A stretch of DNA of 50,028 bases from Clostridiales bacterium (lineage in GTDB: Bacteria > Bacillota > Clostridia > Oscillospirales > Oscillospiraceae), in the NCBI GenBank assembly GCA_019418625.1, contig DYBL01000004.1, forward strand, positions 1-50,028. The letters run 5' to 3'. Below, piece by piece: positions 31,619-39,702 of the stretch. The position numbers and the translations under genes were made by a program. The notes under the pieces are model-generated. The model searched no databases and had not been told where the DNA came from. It saw only the letters and a list, made by a program, of their open reading frames with translations. Position 1 is the first letter of the stretch; every line of letters begins with the position of its first letter.

Positions 31619-32575
31619 TTATTCCAAAATCCGCAGCAGGTTCTCCCGGGCGATCATCTCCCGCTCCCGGCGGCTCATCCCCAGCTTTTCCAGCTCATAA
31701 AGCAGGGACGACGCTCCCGCGGCGCTCTCCAGTCCCCGGGCACCCTCGTTGCCCGGCCCCATGTACTGGCAGAAGTCAAAACCGCAGCAAACATGCTCCA
31801 CCCCCATGACCTCCGCCATATGGGCCGCATGCAGAGCCAGCGTTTCCACGCTCTGCCGCTCCCGCTCCCGGTGGACGAACGCATAGTGGGCGTTGAGCCC
31901 CACCACGCCGCCTGTGTCCCGGATGGCGCACAGCTGGTCGTCCGTCAGGTTCCGGGGCACATCGCAAAGGGCGCGGCAGTTGGAGTGGGAGGCGATCACC
32001 ACGCCGCCCTCCAGTCCCACCACGTCCCAGAAGCTCCGCTCGTTCAGATGGGATACGTCTATGACCATGCCCGCCCGGCGCATTTTCTCCACTGCCTGCC
32101 GTCCCAGGGCCGTAAGGCCGTGGGACGGGTCGCCGCCCGCACCGGCGGCCAGGGCGTTTTCCTCATTCCAGGTGAGCATGCCCATCCGGGCGCCGAAGGC
32201 GGCATAGCGGTCGATCCAGCCCAGGTCCTCCCCGGCCACGGCCATGCCCTCCACGCCCAAAAAGGCGTACTGCTTCCCGGCAGCGCGGGCTGCACGTGCC
32301 TCCGCCGCCGTCCGCACCACCGTCAGCCAGGGGCACTGGGCAAACTCCGCCCGGGCACAGTCCATCATCCGCGCCGTCCGCTCTGCTGCGGTGCGGCAGC
32401 CCGTCTCTTTCCAGAACGTCTCTCCGGGTGCCGATGTCCACAGCGAGAGCACCATGCCCTCCACGCCGCCCCGGCGCAGATCGTCCAGGTGATGCCGCTC
32501 CAGCACGTGTGTCTCGCCCCGGAGGCGGCGCCGCGTCACATCATACAAAAGGTCGGAATGTCCGTCAAAGATCAT
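31619..32575 (-). CDS. M19 family (membrane/renal-type) dipeptidase
   Basis: The 318-residue protein has the M19 HxD metal motif at its N-terminus (MIFDGHSDLLYDV), the bridging Glu in YAFLGVEGMA (about residue 107), and two downstream His ligands in VIDVSHLNERSF and GVVIASHSNCRA. These define the dinuclear zinc site of M19 enzymes, which hydrolyse dipeptides, often containing D-residues, and some beta-lactams. No signal peptide is seen, so it is probably cytosolic. It lies 12 bases after a DUF819 membrane protein and shares its transcript, suggesting uptake followed by hydrolysis of a small peptide; this is inference. Confidence 0.92.
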   Translation of the reverse strand: MIFDGHSDLLYDVTRRRLRGETHVLERHHLDDLRRGGVEGMVLSLWTSAPGETFWKETGCRTAAERTARMMDCARAEFAQCPWLTVVRTAAEARAARAAGKQYAFLGVEGMAVAGEDLGWIDRYAAFGARMGMLTWNEENALAAGAGGDPSHGLTALGRQAVEKMRRAGMVIDVSHLNERSFWDVVGLEGGVVIASHSNCRALCDVPRNLTDDQLCAIRDTGGVVGLNAHYAFVHRERERQSVETLALHAAHMAEVMGVEHVCCGFDFCQYMGPGNEGARGLESAAGASSLLYELEKLGMSRREREMIARENLLRILE

Positions 32576-32587
32576 GGGGTTCTCCTC

Positions 32588-33829
32588 TCACGCCCCCAGC
32601 AGTCCTCCCACCAGGATGCCGAGATAGGTGCCGATCACATAGCCGAACGTGCCCACCAGCATCACCGGTCCCACCAGGGCGCTCCAGCCCTGGGAGATGG
32701 CCATACCGGCGGCGGTGGTGGGACCGCCGATGTTGGCATTGGAGGCCAGGATGATGTCCTCCAGATCAAAGTGCAGCAGCTTGCCGCCCACAAAGCAAAA
32801 CAGCATATTCACCGCCACCATGATGGCCGTGAAGGCCAGCAGCAGCGGCGTCTTGTGGAAGATTTCCGCAATGGAGGCCGGCACGCCGATGACGAACAGG
32901 AACAAATAAATAAGGTAGGTGCCGATCTCCTGGGAGCCGCTGAGCTTTTCCACCTGGTGCTCGCCCCAGGTGGCGCAGGCCATGGACACGGTGGTGATCC
33001 ATACATACTCGCTGCCGAAGAACGTATTGAGCATATGCAGCGCCACGCCCGTATCGGGAATGAGGGCGCTGAGGGCACCGGAGACCAGTTTGGCCGCCCA
33101 TACCACCGCGCCCGCATAGGCAAAGTTCATGGCGATGTCCTTCAGGGAAATGTCCTTCCGGCTCCAGTAGGCCGCTGCCTGGGTGCGGGCCTCCTGGCTC
33201 TCCCCCTCTTTTTCCACACGGTCGATGTGGGGATGGGAGTAGCGCCGGCGGAAAAAGCCCATGCCGGCAATGACGATCAGGGCGAAGAAGTACAGCGCCA
33301 TCAGCAGATTGTCCGCCACCGTGGCCGCCGCCTTGATCTCGCCCACGTCGAACTCCTGGGCCAGGGCCGCGAAGTTCACGCCGCCGCCGATGTAGGAGCC
33401 GGTCATCATGGCCGCCACACCTTCCAGGCCCGGAATGTAGGAATGCAGCAGCGAGTAGGCGATGAACGCGCCTGCCACCGTACCCGCCGAGCCGATGAGG
33501 AAGATGACCAGCATGCGCCCCGTCTCTTTCCAGATGCGGCGCATGTTGCACTGGAGCAGCAAAAGGGGGATGCCCAGCGGCACCGCATAGCCCCAGATGA
33601 TATCGTCATACAGGGTGCAGCTGGTGGGGATGATGCCCAGGTTGGAGGCCGCCAGAGCGATCAAAAGGGCGATGATGGCGCCGGAGATCTTGGAGGCCCA
33701 GGTGTAGCGCTGTTCCAGGTAAATGGCCAGGGCCACCGACGCCAGAAGCAGCGCCAGAAGCGACCAGGTGTCCTCCGGTGCGATGAGCGTGGATCGCCCC
33801 AAGGCACTTTGAAAAAGGTTCGTCAGCAT
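32588..33829 (-). CDS. DUF819 family (YjcL-like) membrane protein
   Basis: The 413-residue protein has about ten to twelve hydrophobic helices and segments typical of DUF819, such as TGSYIGGGVNFAALAQEF (about residues 145-162) and ILASNANIGGPTTAAGMA (about 365-382). The pseudo-repeat of glycine-rich motifs in the two halves suggests an inverted-repeat transporter fold. The substrate is not known. The ATG at 33829 is used; an earlier in-frame TTG is inside the leader. It is the first gene of a two-gene transcript with the M19 dipeptidase, which hints at a dipeptide or D-amino-acid-containing substrate. Confidence 0.87.
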   Translation of the reverse strand: MLTNLFQSALGRSTLIAPEDTWSLLALLLASVALAIYLEQRYTWASKISGAIIALLIALAASNLGIIPTSCTLYDDIIWGYAVPLGIPLLLLQCNMRRIWKETGRMLVIFLIGSAGTVAGAFIAYSLLHSYIPGLEGVAAMMTGSYIGGGVNFAALAQEFDVGEIKAAATVADNLLMALYFFALIVIAGMGFFRRRYSHPHIDRVEKEGESQEARTQAAAYWSRKDISLKDIAMNFAYAGAVVWAAKLVSGALSALIPDTGVALHMLNTFFGSEYVWITTVSMACATWGEHQVEKLSGSQEIGTYLIYLFLFVIGVPASIAEIFHKTPLLLAFTAIMVAVNMLFCFVGGKLLHFDLEDIILASNANIGGPTTAAGMAISQGWSALVGPVMLVGTFGYVIGTYLGILVGGLLGA

Positions 33830-33873
33830 AAGTCTATTCTGCTCCCTTCCTGTTTTGACACACAATTTTCACC

Positions 33874-33902
33874 AGTATAAGCGGTTTAGCCCCGCCGCGC
33901 AA
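33874..33902 (-). promoter_or_regulatory. sigma-A promoter of the DUF819-dipeptidase operon
   Basis: On the minus strand TTGCGC (33897-33902), 17 bases, TATACT (33874-33879). It is divergent from the ylxM promoter. A small CCTGAG/CTCAGG hairpin (33904-33925) lies between the two. Confidence 0.65.
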
Positions 33903-33953
33903 GCCTGAGCAGAATTTTTCTCAGGAAAGCGAAAAAATGTTTTGTTTTTTCCC

Positions 33954-33982
33954 TTGACTTTTTTCCCAAATTCCTGTAAACT
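33954..33982 (+). promoter_or_regulatory. sigma-A promoter of ylxM-ffh-rpsP-khpA
   Basis: TTGACT (33954-33959), 17 bases, TAAACT (33977-33982), 46 bases before the ylxM start, with an AGAAAGGAAG ribosome site between. Confidence 0.8.
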
Positions 33983-34028
33983 ATTTCGTGTTGTAAAGGC
34001 GAACAACTTTACAGAAAGGAAGCTGCTC

Positions 34029-34394
34029 ATGAAAAATCAGACCTATCGCATGACGATGTTATACGATTTTTATGGGGAGCTTCTCACCGAGCGGCAAAAG
34101 GAGTTCTTCGACCTCTATTATAATGAGGACCTGTCCTTGGCGGAGATCGCGGAAAACGCGGGCATCTCCCGCCAGGGCGTCCGGGACGTGATCGTCCGGG
34201 CGGAGGGCATCATGCAGGAGGTAGAGGACAAGACGGGCCTCATCCGGCGCTTCGAGGCGCTGCGGCCCCATCTGGACGCGATCCAGTCCGCCGCCGAGGA
34301 GATCCAGACCATCAACTACCGTCTCTACGAGGACGCGCATCTGGGCGAGCTCGCCCAGCGCATCCAGACCGAGGCCGCCGCACTGAAGGAATGA
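34029..34394 (+). CDS. ylxM: YlxM family SRP-associated DNA-binding protein
   Basis: YlxM (UPF0122) is a small sigma-70-region-4-like helix-turn-helix protein that in streptococci interacts with the signal recognition particle. The 121-residue protein has the HTH in LSLAEIAENAGISRQGVRDVI (about residues 36-56) and an acidic, helical C-terminus. The start is the ATG at 34029 after AGAAAGGAAG; an upstream in-frame start lies inside the promoter and is rejected. It lies four bases before ffh, the usual arrangement. Confidence 0.93.
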   Translation: MKNQTYRMTMLYDFYGELLTERQKEFFDLYYNEDLSLAEIAENAGISRQGVRDVIVRAEGIMQEVEDKTGLIRRFEALRPHLDAIQSAAEEIQTINYRLYEDAHLGELAQRIQTEAAALKE

Positions 34395-34397
34395 GCC

Positions 34398-35750
34398 ATG
34401 GCATTTGAAGGATTGACTGAAAAACTGAACGCCACGTTCAAGCGTCTGCGGGGCAAGGGACGGCTGACGGAAAACGACGTCCGGGAGGCCATGCGCGAGG
34501 TGCGCCTGGCTCTGCTGGAAGCCGACGTAAGCTACAAGGTCGTCAAGGAGTTCGTTGCCACCGTCACGGAGCGTGCCGTTGGCAGCGACGTACTGGACAG
34601 CCTGACCCCCGCCCAGCAGGTCATCAAGATCGTCAGCGAGGAGCTGACCAACCTGATGGGCGGCGCCGGCAGCAAGCTGACCATGGCCAACAACGGTCCT
34701 ACCGTTGTGATGATGGTGGGTCTGCAGGGCGCCGGTAAAACCACCACCACCGCCAAGCTGGCCGGGCTCATGCGCCGGCAGCTGGGCAAGCGGCCGCTGC
34801 TGGCCGCCTGCGACGTGTACCGCCCCGCCGCCATCGAGCAGCTCAAGGTGGTGGGCGGACAGCTGGATCTGCCGGTCTTTGAACAGGGCCAGGGCGATCC
34901 TGTTGCTATTGCCGAAAACGCCATCCGCCATGCCCGTGACCACGGCAACGACATGGTGTTTCTCGATACCGCCGGCCGGCTCCATGTGGACGAAGCTCTC
35001 ATGGATGAGCTCAAGCGCATGAAAGCCGCCGTTCACCCCAACGAGATCTTGCTGGTGGTGGATGCCATGACCGGCCAGGACGCCGTCAACGCCGCCTCCG
35101 CCTTTGACCAGGCGCTGGGCATCGACGGCGTGGTGCTCACCAAGCTGGACGGCGACGCCCGCGGCGGTGCTGCCCTCTCCATCCGCGCTTCCACCGGCAA
35201 GCCCATCAAGTTCGTGGGCACCGGCGAAAAGCTGGATATGATCGAGCCCTTCCATCCCGACCGGATGGCCTCCCGCATCCTGGGCATGGGCGACATGCTC
35301 TCCCTCATCGAAAAGGCCCAGGCGGCCTACGATGAAAAGCAGGCCGCCAAGCTGGAAGAGAAGCTGCGCAAAAACAGCTTCACCCTCCAGGACTACTACG
35401 ACCAGCTGCAGCAGATCCGGGGCATGGGCGATCTGAGCCAGATCGCAGGCATGCTGCCCGGCGGTCTTGGCAAGCAGCTCTCCGGCGCCACCATCGACGA
35501 AAAGCAGATGGCCCACACGGAAGCCATCATCCTCTCCATGACGCCCCAGGAGCGGGAGAACCCCCAGATCCTGGGCGCCAGCCGGAAAAAGCGCATCGCC
35601 GCCGGCTGCGGACTGCAGGTGGTGGATGTGAATCGCCTTTTGAAGCAGTTCGACATGATGCAGCAGCTGACCAAGCAGATGACCCGTGGCCGGCTGCCCG
35701 GCATGCGGGGCCCCAAGATGGGCTTTGGCCGCAAGAAGCGTTCCCGCTGA
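34398..35750 (+). CDS. ffh: signal recognition particle protein Ffh
   Basis: Ffh binds signal peptides and 4.5S/scRNA to target nascent membrane proteins to FtsY. The 450-residue protein is standard in size. The N domain covers residues 1-90. The G domain has VGLQGAGKTTTTAKLAG (about 106-122), ACDVYRPAAIEQL, VFLDTAGRLHVDE and VLTKLDGDARGGAALS. A methionine-rich M domain (about 300-440) ends in a basic tail (GRKKRSR). It is co-transcribed with ylxM and rpsP. Confidence 0.98.
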   Translation: MAFEGLTEKLNATFKRLRGKGRLTENDVREAMREVRLALLEADVSYKVVKEFVATVTERAVGSDVLDSLTPAQQVIKIVSEELTNLMGGAGSKLTMANNGPTVVMMVGLQGAGKTTTTAKLAGLMRRQLGKRPLLAACDVYRPAAIEQLKVVGGQLDLPVFEQGQGDPVAIAENAIRHARDHGNDMVFLDTAGRLHVDEALMDELKRMKAAVHPNEILLVVDAMTGQDAVNAASAFDQALGIDGVVLTKLDGDARGGAALSIRASTGKPIKFVGTGEKLDMIEPFHPDRMASRILGMGDMLSLIEKAQAAYDEKQAAKLEEKLRKNSFTLQDYYDQLQQIRGMGDLSQIAGMLPGGLGKQLSGATIDEKQMAHTEAIILSMTPQERENPQILGASRKKRIAAGCGLQVVDVNRLLKQFDMMQQLTKQMTRGRLPGMRGPKMGFGRKKRSR

Positions 35751-35813
35751 GATATAGATGCTCTCGCATTTATAGATAGATTTTTTCAACGAAATTTTTG
35801 GAGGTAACAAACT

Positions 35814-36053
35814 ATGGTTAAGATCAGACTGCGCCGCATGGGCGCCAAGAAGGCTCCTTTCTACCGTGTTGTGGTGGCCGATTCCCGCTTCCCCCGCGAC
35901 GGCCGCTTCATCGAGGAGATCGGCATCTACAATCCCTGCGTCTCCCCCGCTGAGATCAAGATCGACACCGAGCGCGCTCAGGCTTGGATCAAGTCCGGCG
36001 CCCAGCCCACCGACACCGTCAGAGCTCTGCTGAAAAAAGTGGAAGTCCTCTGA
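35814..36053 (+). CDS. rpsP: 30S ribosomal protein S16
   Basis: The 79-residue protein begins MVKIRLRRMGAKKAPFYRVV and contains DGRFIEEIGIYNP, the diagnostic S16 sequence. It assembles early into the 30S body. A TTGGAGGTAA ribosome site precedes the ATG. It lies between ffh and khpA, as in many Firmicutes. Confidence 0.98.
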   Translation: MVKIRLRRMGAKKAPFYRVVVADSRFPRDGRFIEEIGIYNPCVSPAEIKIDTERAQAWIKSGAQPTDTVRALLKKVEVL

Positions 36054-36068
36054 TCCGGAGGACGGAGC

Positions 36069-36299
36069 ATGAAGGACTTGCTGCTCTACATCGCCAGAAA
36101 CCTTGTGGATGATCCCGACGCCGTCTCCGTTACGGAGGTCCAGGGCGATCAGGAACTGACGTTGGAGCTGCGCGTCGCCCCCGACGACATGGGCAAGGTG
36201 ATCGGCCGCCAGGGCCGCATCGCCAAGGAGATCCGGACCGTGATCCGCTCCTACGCCCAGCGTACCGGCGTAAAGGTTTCCGTTGACATTGTGGACTAA
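36069..36299 (+). CDS. khpA: KH domain RNA-binding protein KhpA
   Basis: The 76-residue protein is essentially one KH domain with the GKVIGRQGRIAKEIRTVI motif (about residues 44-61), whose GRQG loop contacts RNA. KhpA (YlqC) pairs with KhpB/EloR in Gram-positives and influences cell elongation and small-RNA binding. It follows rpsP by 15 bases and is the last gene before a terminator. Confidence 0.95.
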   Translation: MKDLLLYIARNLVDDPDAVSVTEVQGDQELTLELRVAPDDMGKVIGRQGRIAKEIRTVIRSYAQRTGVKVSVDIVD

Positions 36300-36313
36300 C
36301 GCGCATACGCGCG

Positions 36314-36348
36314 AAAAGAGAGAGGAGCCTTGTGCCCCTCTCTCTTTT
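36314..36348. terminator. terminator between khpA and the convergent small membrane gene
   Basis: AAAAGAGAGAGG (36314-36325) pairs with CCTCTCTCTTTT (36337-36348) around an 11-base loop. The A and T tracts let it work in both directions. Confidence 0.85.
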
Positions 36349-36354
36349 TGACCC

Positions 36355-36648
36355 TCACGGCCGCCGCTCCAGCAATCGGATGATCTCCGAAAGTCCCAGC
36401 AGCAAACCGCCGTATACCGCGGCGTTGACCCAGATGGCCCCCATCTGGATCACGGCATTGAGCCATCCGGCGTAGTCCGCCGACATCCAGAACATGGCAA
36501 GTCCCAGCACGGCGCCGCCGATGAACAGCACCATGGCCACGATGCGCAGCACCCGGCTGATGAGATTCTTTCCTGCGGCCGGCGTCGTTTCCTCGTCCTC
36601 GCTCTCCATCTCGTGAAGCTGGGCCAGCAGATCCTCTTTCTCCTCCAT
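36355..36648 (-). CDS. small two-helix membrane protein of unknown function
   Basis: The 97-residue protein starts MEEKEDLLAQLHEMESEDEE, an acidic N-terminal 30 residues that may form a helix. Two membrane helices follow (about 37-58, IVAMVLFIGGAVLGLAMFW, and 62-88), and the protein ends with a short basic tail. No family was recognised. The ATG at 36648 has AAAGGAG upstream and a promoter at 36688-36716. It interrupts the ribosomal/tRNA-modification gene string on the opposite strand, sitting between khpA and rimM. A role cannot be inferred. Confidence 0.75.
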   Translation of the reverse strand: MEEKEDLLAQLHEMESEDEETTPAAGKNLISRVLRIVAMVLFIGGAVLGLAMFWMSADYAGWLNAVIQMGAIWVNAAVYGGLLLGLSEIIRLLERRP

Positions 36649-36687
36649 ATGCGTTTCTCCTTTCCTGTGGGGTTTCAGCGTGTTTTC

Positions 36688-36716
36688 AGCATACCACACC
36701 GGCGCCCCAGGCGCAA
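36688..36716 (-). promoter_or_regulatory. promoter of the small membrane protein gene
   Basis: On the minus strand TTGCGC (36711-36716), 17 bases, TATGCT (36688-36693). It is back-to-back with the rimM promoter only seven bases away. Confidence 0.6.
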
Positions 36717-36723
36717 GCGCCCC

Positions 36724-36752
36724 TTGCCTGTCCGGGCAAAAGGGGATATACT
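36724..36752 (+). promoter_or_regulatory. sigma-A promoter of rimM-trmD
   Basis: TTGCCT (36724-36729), 17 bases, TATACT (36747-36752), about 30 bases before the rimM start, with AAAGGAGG between. Confidence 0.75.
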
Positions 36753-36781
36753 ACTGCTATCAACAAAAGGAGGCTTCCCCC

Positions 36782-37288
36782 ATGAAGCTGGATACCATCA
36801 AAGTCGGAAAGATCGTGGGCGCCCACGGCATCCGGGGCGAAGTGCGGGTACAGCCCCGGGACGCAGACCCCCACATGCTCACCGGCTTTTCCACATTTTT
36901 GCTGGACGGCCAGCTCGTCCGGCCCACTGCCAACCACGTGCACAAGAACATCGTGCTCATGAAATTCCCCGGCGTGGACGATATGAACGCCGCGCTGGCC
37001 CTGCGGGACAAGGTGCTCTCCATCCGCCGCTCCGACGCACACCTGCCCGAGGGCGTGTACTTTGACGACGAGCTGCTGGGGCTGGATGTATTCGACGCCG
37101 ACAGCGGTGCGCGCCTGGGAGAGCTGGTGGCTGTGGAGCCCTATCCCGCCCACAAGGTCTACACCGTCCGGGGCGAGCGGGAGTACCTGATCCCCGCGGT
37201 GCCTGGCGCCTTCATCGTCTCCACGGACCTGGACGCCAACCGGATGGACGTGCATGTATGGGAGGGAATGGCCAGTGATGAACATTGA
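36782..37288 (+). CDS. rimM: ribosome maturation factor RimM
   Basis: RimM helps assemble the 30S head and binds S19. The 168-residue protein begins MKLDTIKVGKIVGAHGIRGEVRV, the RimM N-domain signature. Its PRC-barrel half contains LLGLDVFDADSGARLGELVAV and ends with the conserved REYLIPAVPGAFI stretch. The ATG at 36782 with AAAGGAGG upstream is chosen over an in-frame codon inside the promoter. The end overlaps trmD by 11 bases. Confidence 0.96.
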   Translation: MKLDTIKVGKIVGAHGIRGEVRVQPRDADPHMLTGFSTFLLDGQLVRPTANHVHKNIVLMKFPGVDDMNAALALRDKVLSIRRSDAHLPEGVYFDDELLGLDVFDADSGARLGELVAVEPYPAHKVYTVRGEREYLIPAVPGAFIVSTDLDANRMDVHVWEGMASDEH

Positions 37289-38063
37289 CATCCTCACCCT
37301 CTTCCCCGACGCGGTGACCGCCTACACCGGCGTGAGCATCCTGGGCCGGGCCCAGGAGCGGGGCTACATCGCCATCCGGGCCCACCAGATCCGCCAGTTT
37401 ACCACCAACAAGCAGATGCAGGTGGACGACTACCCCTACGGCGGCGGCCGGGGCGCCGTCATGCAGGCAGACCCTCTCTATCGCTGCTGGGCCCATGTGG
37501 TGGAGACCTACGGTCCCGGCCGGACCATCTTCCTCTCCCCCTGCGGGCGCACGTTCACCCAGACCGTGGCCCGGGAACTGAAGGACCAATACGACCACCT
37601 GATCTTAGTGTGCGGCCATTACGAGGGCGTGGACCAGCGGTTTTTGGACGAGTGCGTGGACGAGGAGATCAGCATGGGCGACTTCGTCCTCACCGGCGGC
37701 GAGCTGCCTGCCATGGCGGTGGCGGACGCCGTGTGCCGCATGGTGCCCGGCGTACTGCCGGACCCGGAGTGCTTTGAGGAGGAGTCCCACTGGAACGGGC
37801 TTTTGGAATATCCCCAGTACTCCCGCCCCGCCGTTTGGCATGACCGGGCCGTGCCGGAGATCCTGCTCTCCGGCGACCATGGGAAGGTGGCCGCCTGGCG
37901 GAAAAAGGAGAGCTATAAGCGCACCATGCGCCGCAGGCCGGACCTGTTCGCCCGGTTTGACGAACGTCAGCTGACCACCAAGGCGGAGCGAAAGATCCTG
38001 GCCCAGGCCAAGGAGGAACTGGCGGCGGAGAATGCCGCTGCATCTGACTCTGAACAGGCATAA
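37278..38063 (+). CDS. trmD: tRNA (guanine-37-N1)-methyltransferase
   Basis: TrmD methylates G37 in tRNAs reading CNN and some other codons, preventing frameshifting. The 261-residue protein begins MNIDILTLFPDAV and has the trefoil-knot SAM-binding segments LSPCGRTFTQ, LILVCGHYEGVDQR and EISMGDFVLTGGELPAMA, all diagnostic. Its start lies inside the end of rimM, so the two are coupled. The usual next gene, rplS, is absent; a terminator follows immediately. Confidence 0.97.
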   Translation: MNIDILTLFPDAVTAYTGVSILGRAQERGYIAIRAHQIRQFTTNKQMQVDDYPYGGGRGAVMQADPLYRCWAHVVETYGPGRTIFLSPCGRTFTQTVARELKDQYDHLILVCGHYEGVDQRFLDECVDEEISMGDFVLTGGELPAMAVADAVCRMVPGVLPDPECFEEESHWNGLLEYPQYSRPAVWHDRAVPEILLSGDHGKVAAWRKKESYKRTMRRRPDLFARFDERQLTTKAERKILAQAKEELAAENAAASDSEQA

Positions 38064-38069
38064 AAAAAA

Positions 38070-38096
38070 GACGGAGCATGCGCTCCGTCTTTTTTT
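38070..38096. terminator. bidirectional terminator between trmD and dpaL
   Basis: GACGGAGC, loop ATGC, GCTCCGTC (38070-38089), flanked by AAAAAAAA and TTTTTTT. It serves both convergent genes. Confidence 0.92.
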
Positions 38097-38100
38097 ATGC

Positions 38101-39306
38101 TCAATACTGGCCTTCCCAGACGATCTCCTTGTACTTGTCGGGGTCCGTGTCGCCCTCGGTGGAGAACATGAGCACCTGGCTGGACTGATCCAGCTCCAGA
38201 TACTCCCGCAGCTCCTTGTAGTCCTCGTCCTGCATGATGGTGGACAGCAATCCCATGCCAACGGCACCGGATTCGCCGGAGATGACCCGGGGATCGCCCT
38301 TGACCGGCGCGCTCAGCATCCGCATGCCCTTGGCGCTGACCCAGTCGGGGCAGGAGACGAACGCGGAGACATGGTTGCGCAGGATGTCCCAGGAGATGAT
38401 GTTGGGCTCACCGCAGGCAAGACCGGCCATGATGGTCTGCAGGTCGCCGCCCACGATCCGGGGATCGCCGTCACCGGCCACAGCGCCCTGATACAGGCAG
38501 TCCGCCGCCCGGGCCTCCATGACCACGAACTTGGGAGGATCGTTGGGGTAGAGGTTGGTGAAGTAGCCCACCACAGCGCCGGCCAGGCTGCCCACGCCTG
38601 CCTGCACGAACACATGGGTGGGACGGTTGACGCTCACCTGGCGCAGCTGGTCGGCGGCCTCGTTGGCCATGGTGCCGTAGCCCTGCATGATCCAGGCGGG
38701 GATCTCCTCATAGCCCTCCCAGGCCGTATCCTGCACCACAACGCCGTGCTCGGTCTCGGCGGCCTCGGCAGCGGCAATGCGCACGCAGTCGTCGTAGTTC
38801 ACTTCCTCGATGGTGACCTTGGCGCCCTCCTTGGCGATGTTGTCAAAGCGGGACTGGCTGGAGCCCTTGGGCATGTGCACCACAGCCTTCTGGCCCAGCT
38901 TGTTGGCTGCCCAGGCAACACCGCGGCCGTGGTTGCCGTCGGTGGCGGTGAAGAAGGTGGCCTGGCCGAACTCTTCACGGAAAGCGGGGCTGGTGAGATA
39001 TTCATAGGTCATCTCGCCCACGTCCCGGCCCATCTGCTGGGCAATGTAGCGGCCCATGGCAAAGGAGCCGCCCAGCACCTTGAACGCATTGAGGCCGAAG
39101 CGGTAGGACTCGTCCTTGACATAGACGCCGCCCAGGCCCAGGTTCTTTGCCATGCCGTCCAGCTTGGCAAGGGGAGTGATGGAATACTGGGGGAAGCTGC
39201 GGTGGAACGCCCGGGCCTTCGCCACGTTCTCCGTGGACATGACGTCAAGCTGCCGGTCGTCGCTGGAGGGCATCCGATTGGCCGCCCATTTAATGGTATC
39301 CTTCAT
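38101..39306 (-). CDS. dpaL: diaminopropionate ammonia-lyase (YgeX type)
   Basis: DpaL is a fold-type II PLP enzyme that splits 2,3-diaminopropionate into pyruvate and ammonia. The 401-residue protein matches the family length and contains the PLP lysine in YRFGLNAFKVLGGSFAMGRY (about residues 68-87), TDGNHGRGVAWAA (about 122-134), GGDLQTIMAGLACGEPN and ISGESGAVGMGLL. ygeX is also a member of the gut anaerobe purine/urate catabolic gene set, so it probably works with SsnA and YgfK encoded 12-15 kb away. It has its own promoter (39364-39391) and a TAGGAGG ribosome site. Confidence 0.95.
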   Translation of the reverse strand: MKDTIKWAANRMPSSDDRQLDVMSTENVAKARAFHRSFPQYSITPLAKLDGMAKNLGLGGVYVKDESYRFGLNAFKVLGGSFAMGRYIAQQMGRDVGEMTYEYLTSPAFREEFGQATFFTATDGNHGRGVAWAANKLGQKAVVHMPKGSSQSRFDNIAKEGAKVTIEEVNYDDCVRIAAAEAAETEHGVVVQDTAWEGYEEIPAWIMQGYGTMANEAADQLRQVSVNRPTHVFVQAGVGSLAGAVVGYFTNLYPNDPPKFVVMEARAADCLYQGAVAGDGDPRIVGGDLQTIMAGLACGEPNIISWDILRNHVSAFVSCPDWVSAKGMRMLSAPVKGDPRVISGESGAVGMGLLSTIMQDEDYKELREYLELDQSSQVLMFSTEGDTDPDKYKEIVWEGQY

Positions 39307-39363
39307 GAACTGACCTCCTAAAAATTTTTAGATGACCAAATTTTTTATTAGTTTCCTGTCTCA

Positions 39364-39391
39364 ATCATACCATAGACCTGTGGGAAGTCAA
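39364..39391 (-). promoter_or_regulatory. sigma-A promoter of dpaL
   Basis: On the minus strand TTGACT (39386-39391), 16 bases, TATGAT (39364-39369), about 60 bases upstream of the start codon. The short leader is AT-rich and shows no obvious structured switch. Confidence 0.7.
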
Positions 39392-39702
39392 GGACTTTTT
39401 CGTCCTTTTTTCCAATAGAGCGGCAAGCTTTTTTGATCCCGGCTTTCCTGCGGGCTGCCGCCCGTTCCGCCTCTGTTTCCGCGCGAGTGCACCGCCGTTT
39501 GAAAAAATCCACAAACAGATCTATATTCAATGAAACTCGGCATTTCACCCCCTTGTTTTTTCGCAAAAAATACATGGTTTCTCAGTTCCGCTTTGGTGTT
39601 ACCGCTTTGTTACCCTTTGTTTTTCAACCCAGTTTTTTCCTTTCAAATTCTGTCGTTTTGCGTCACAAGTGGGGGCCGGATCGCTTTTTGGTCCCGGAAA
39701 AC
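39392..39702. other. intergenic region between dpaL and the 3D-domain gene
   Basis: This stretch holds no convincing gene. A 75-codon minus-strand frame crosses it but overlaps the dpaL promoter and was rejected. It contains the TGTTAC direct repeats listed separately and several T-rich tracts. Confidence 0.6.
39597..39613 (+). promoter_or_regulatory. WalR-like direct repeat upstream of the 3D-domain gene
   Basis: TGTTAC (39597-39602), five bases, TGTTAC (39608-39613). This fits the WalR (YycF) box consensus TGT(A/T)A(A/T/C)-N5-TGT(A/T)A(A/T/C). It lies about 90 bases upstream of the -35 of a YocH-like cell-wall gene, a class often controlled by WalR. Binding is inferred only. Confidence 0.45.

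Noticed and set aside
39348..39575. 75-residue minus-strand frame upstream of dpaL
   Set aside because: It overlaps the dpaL promoter, has no clear ribosome site and shows no recognisable motif.
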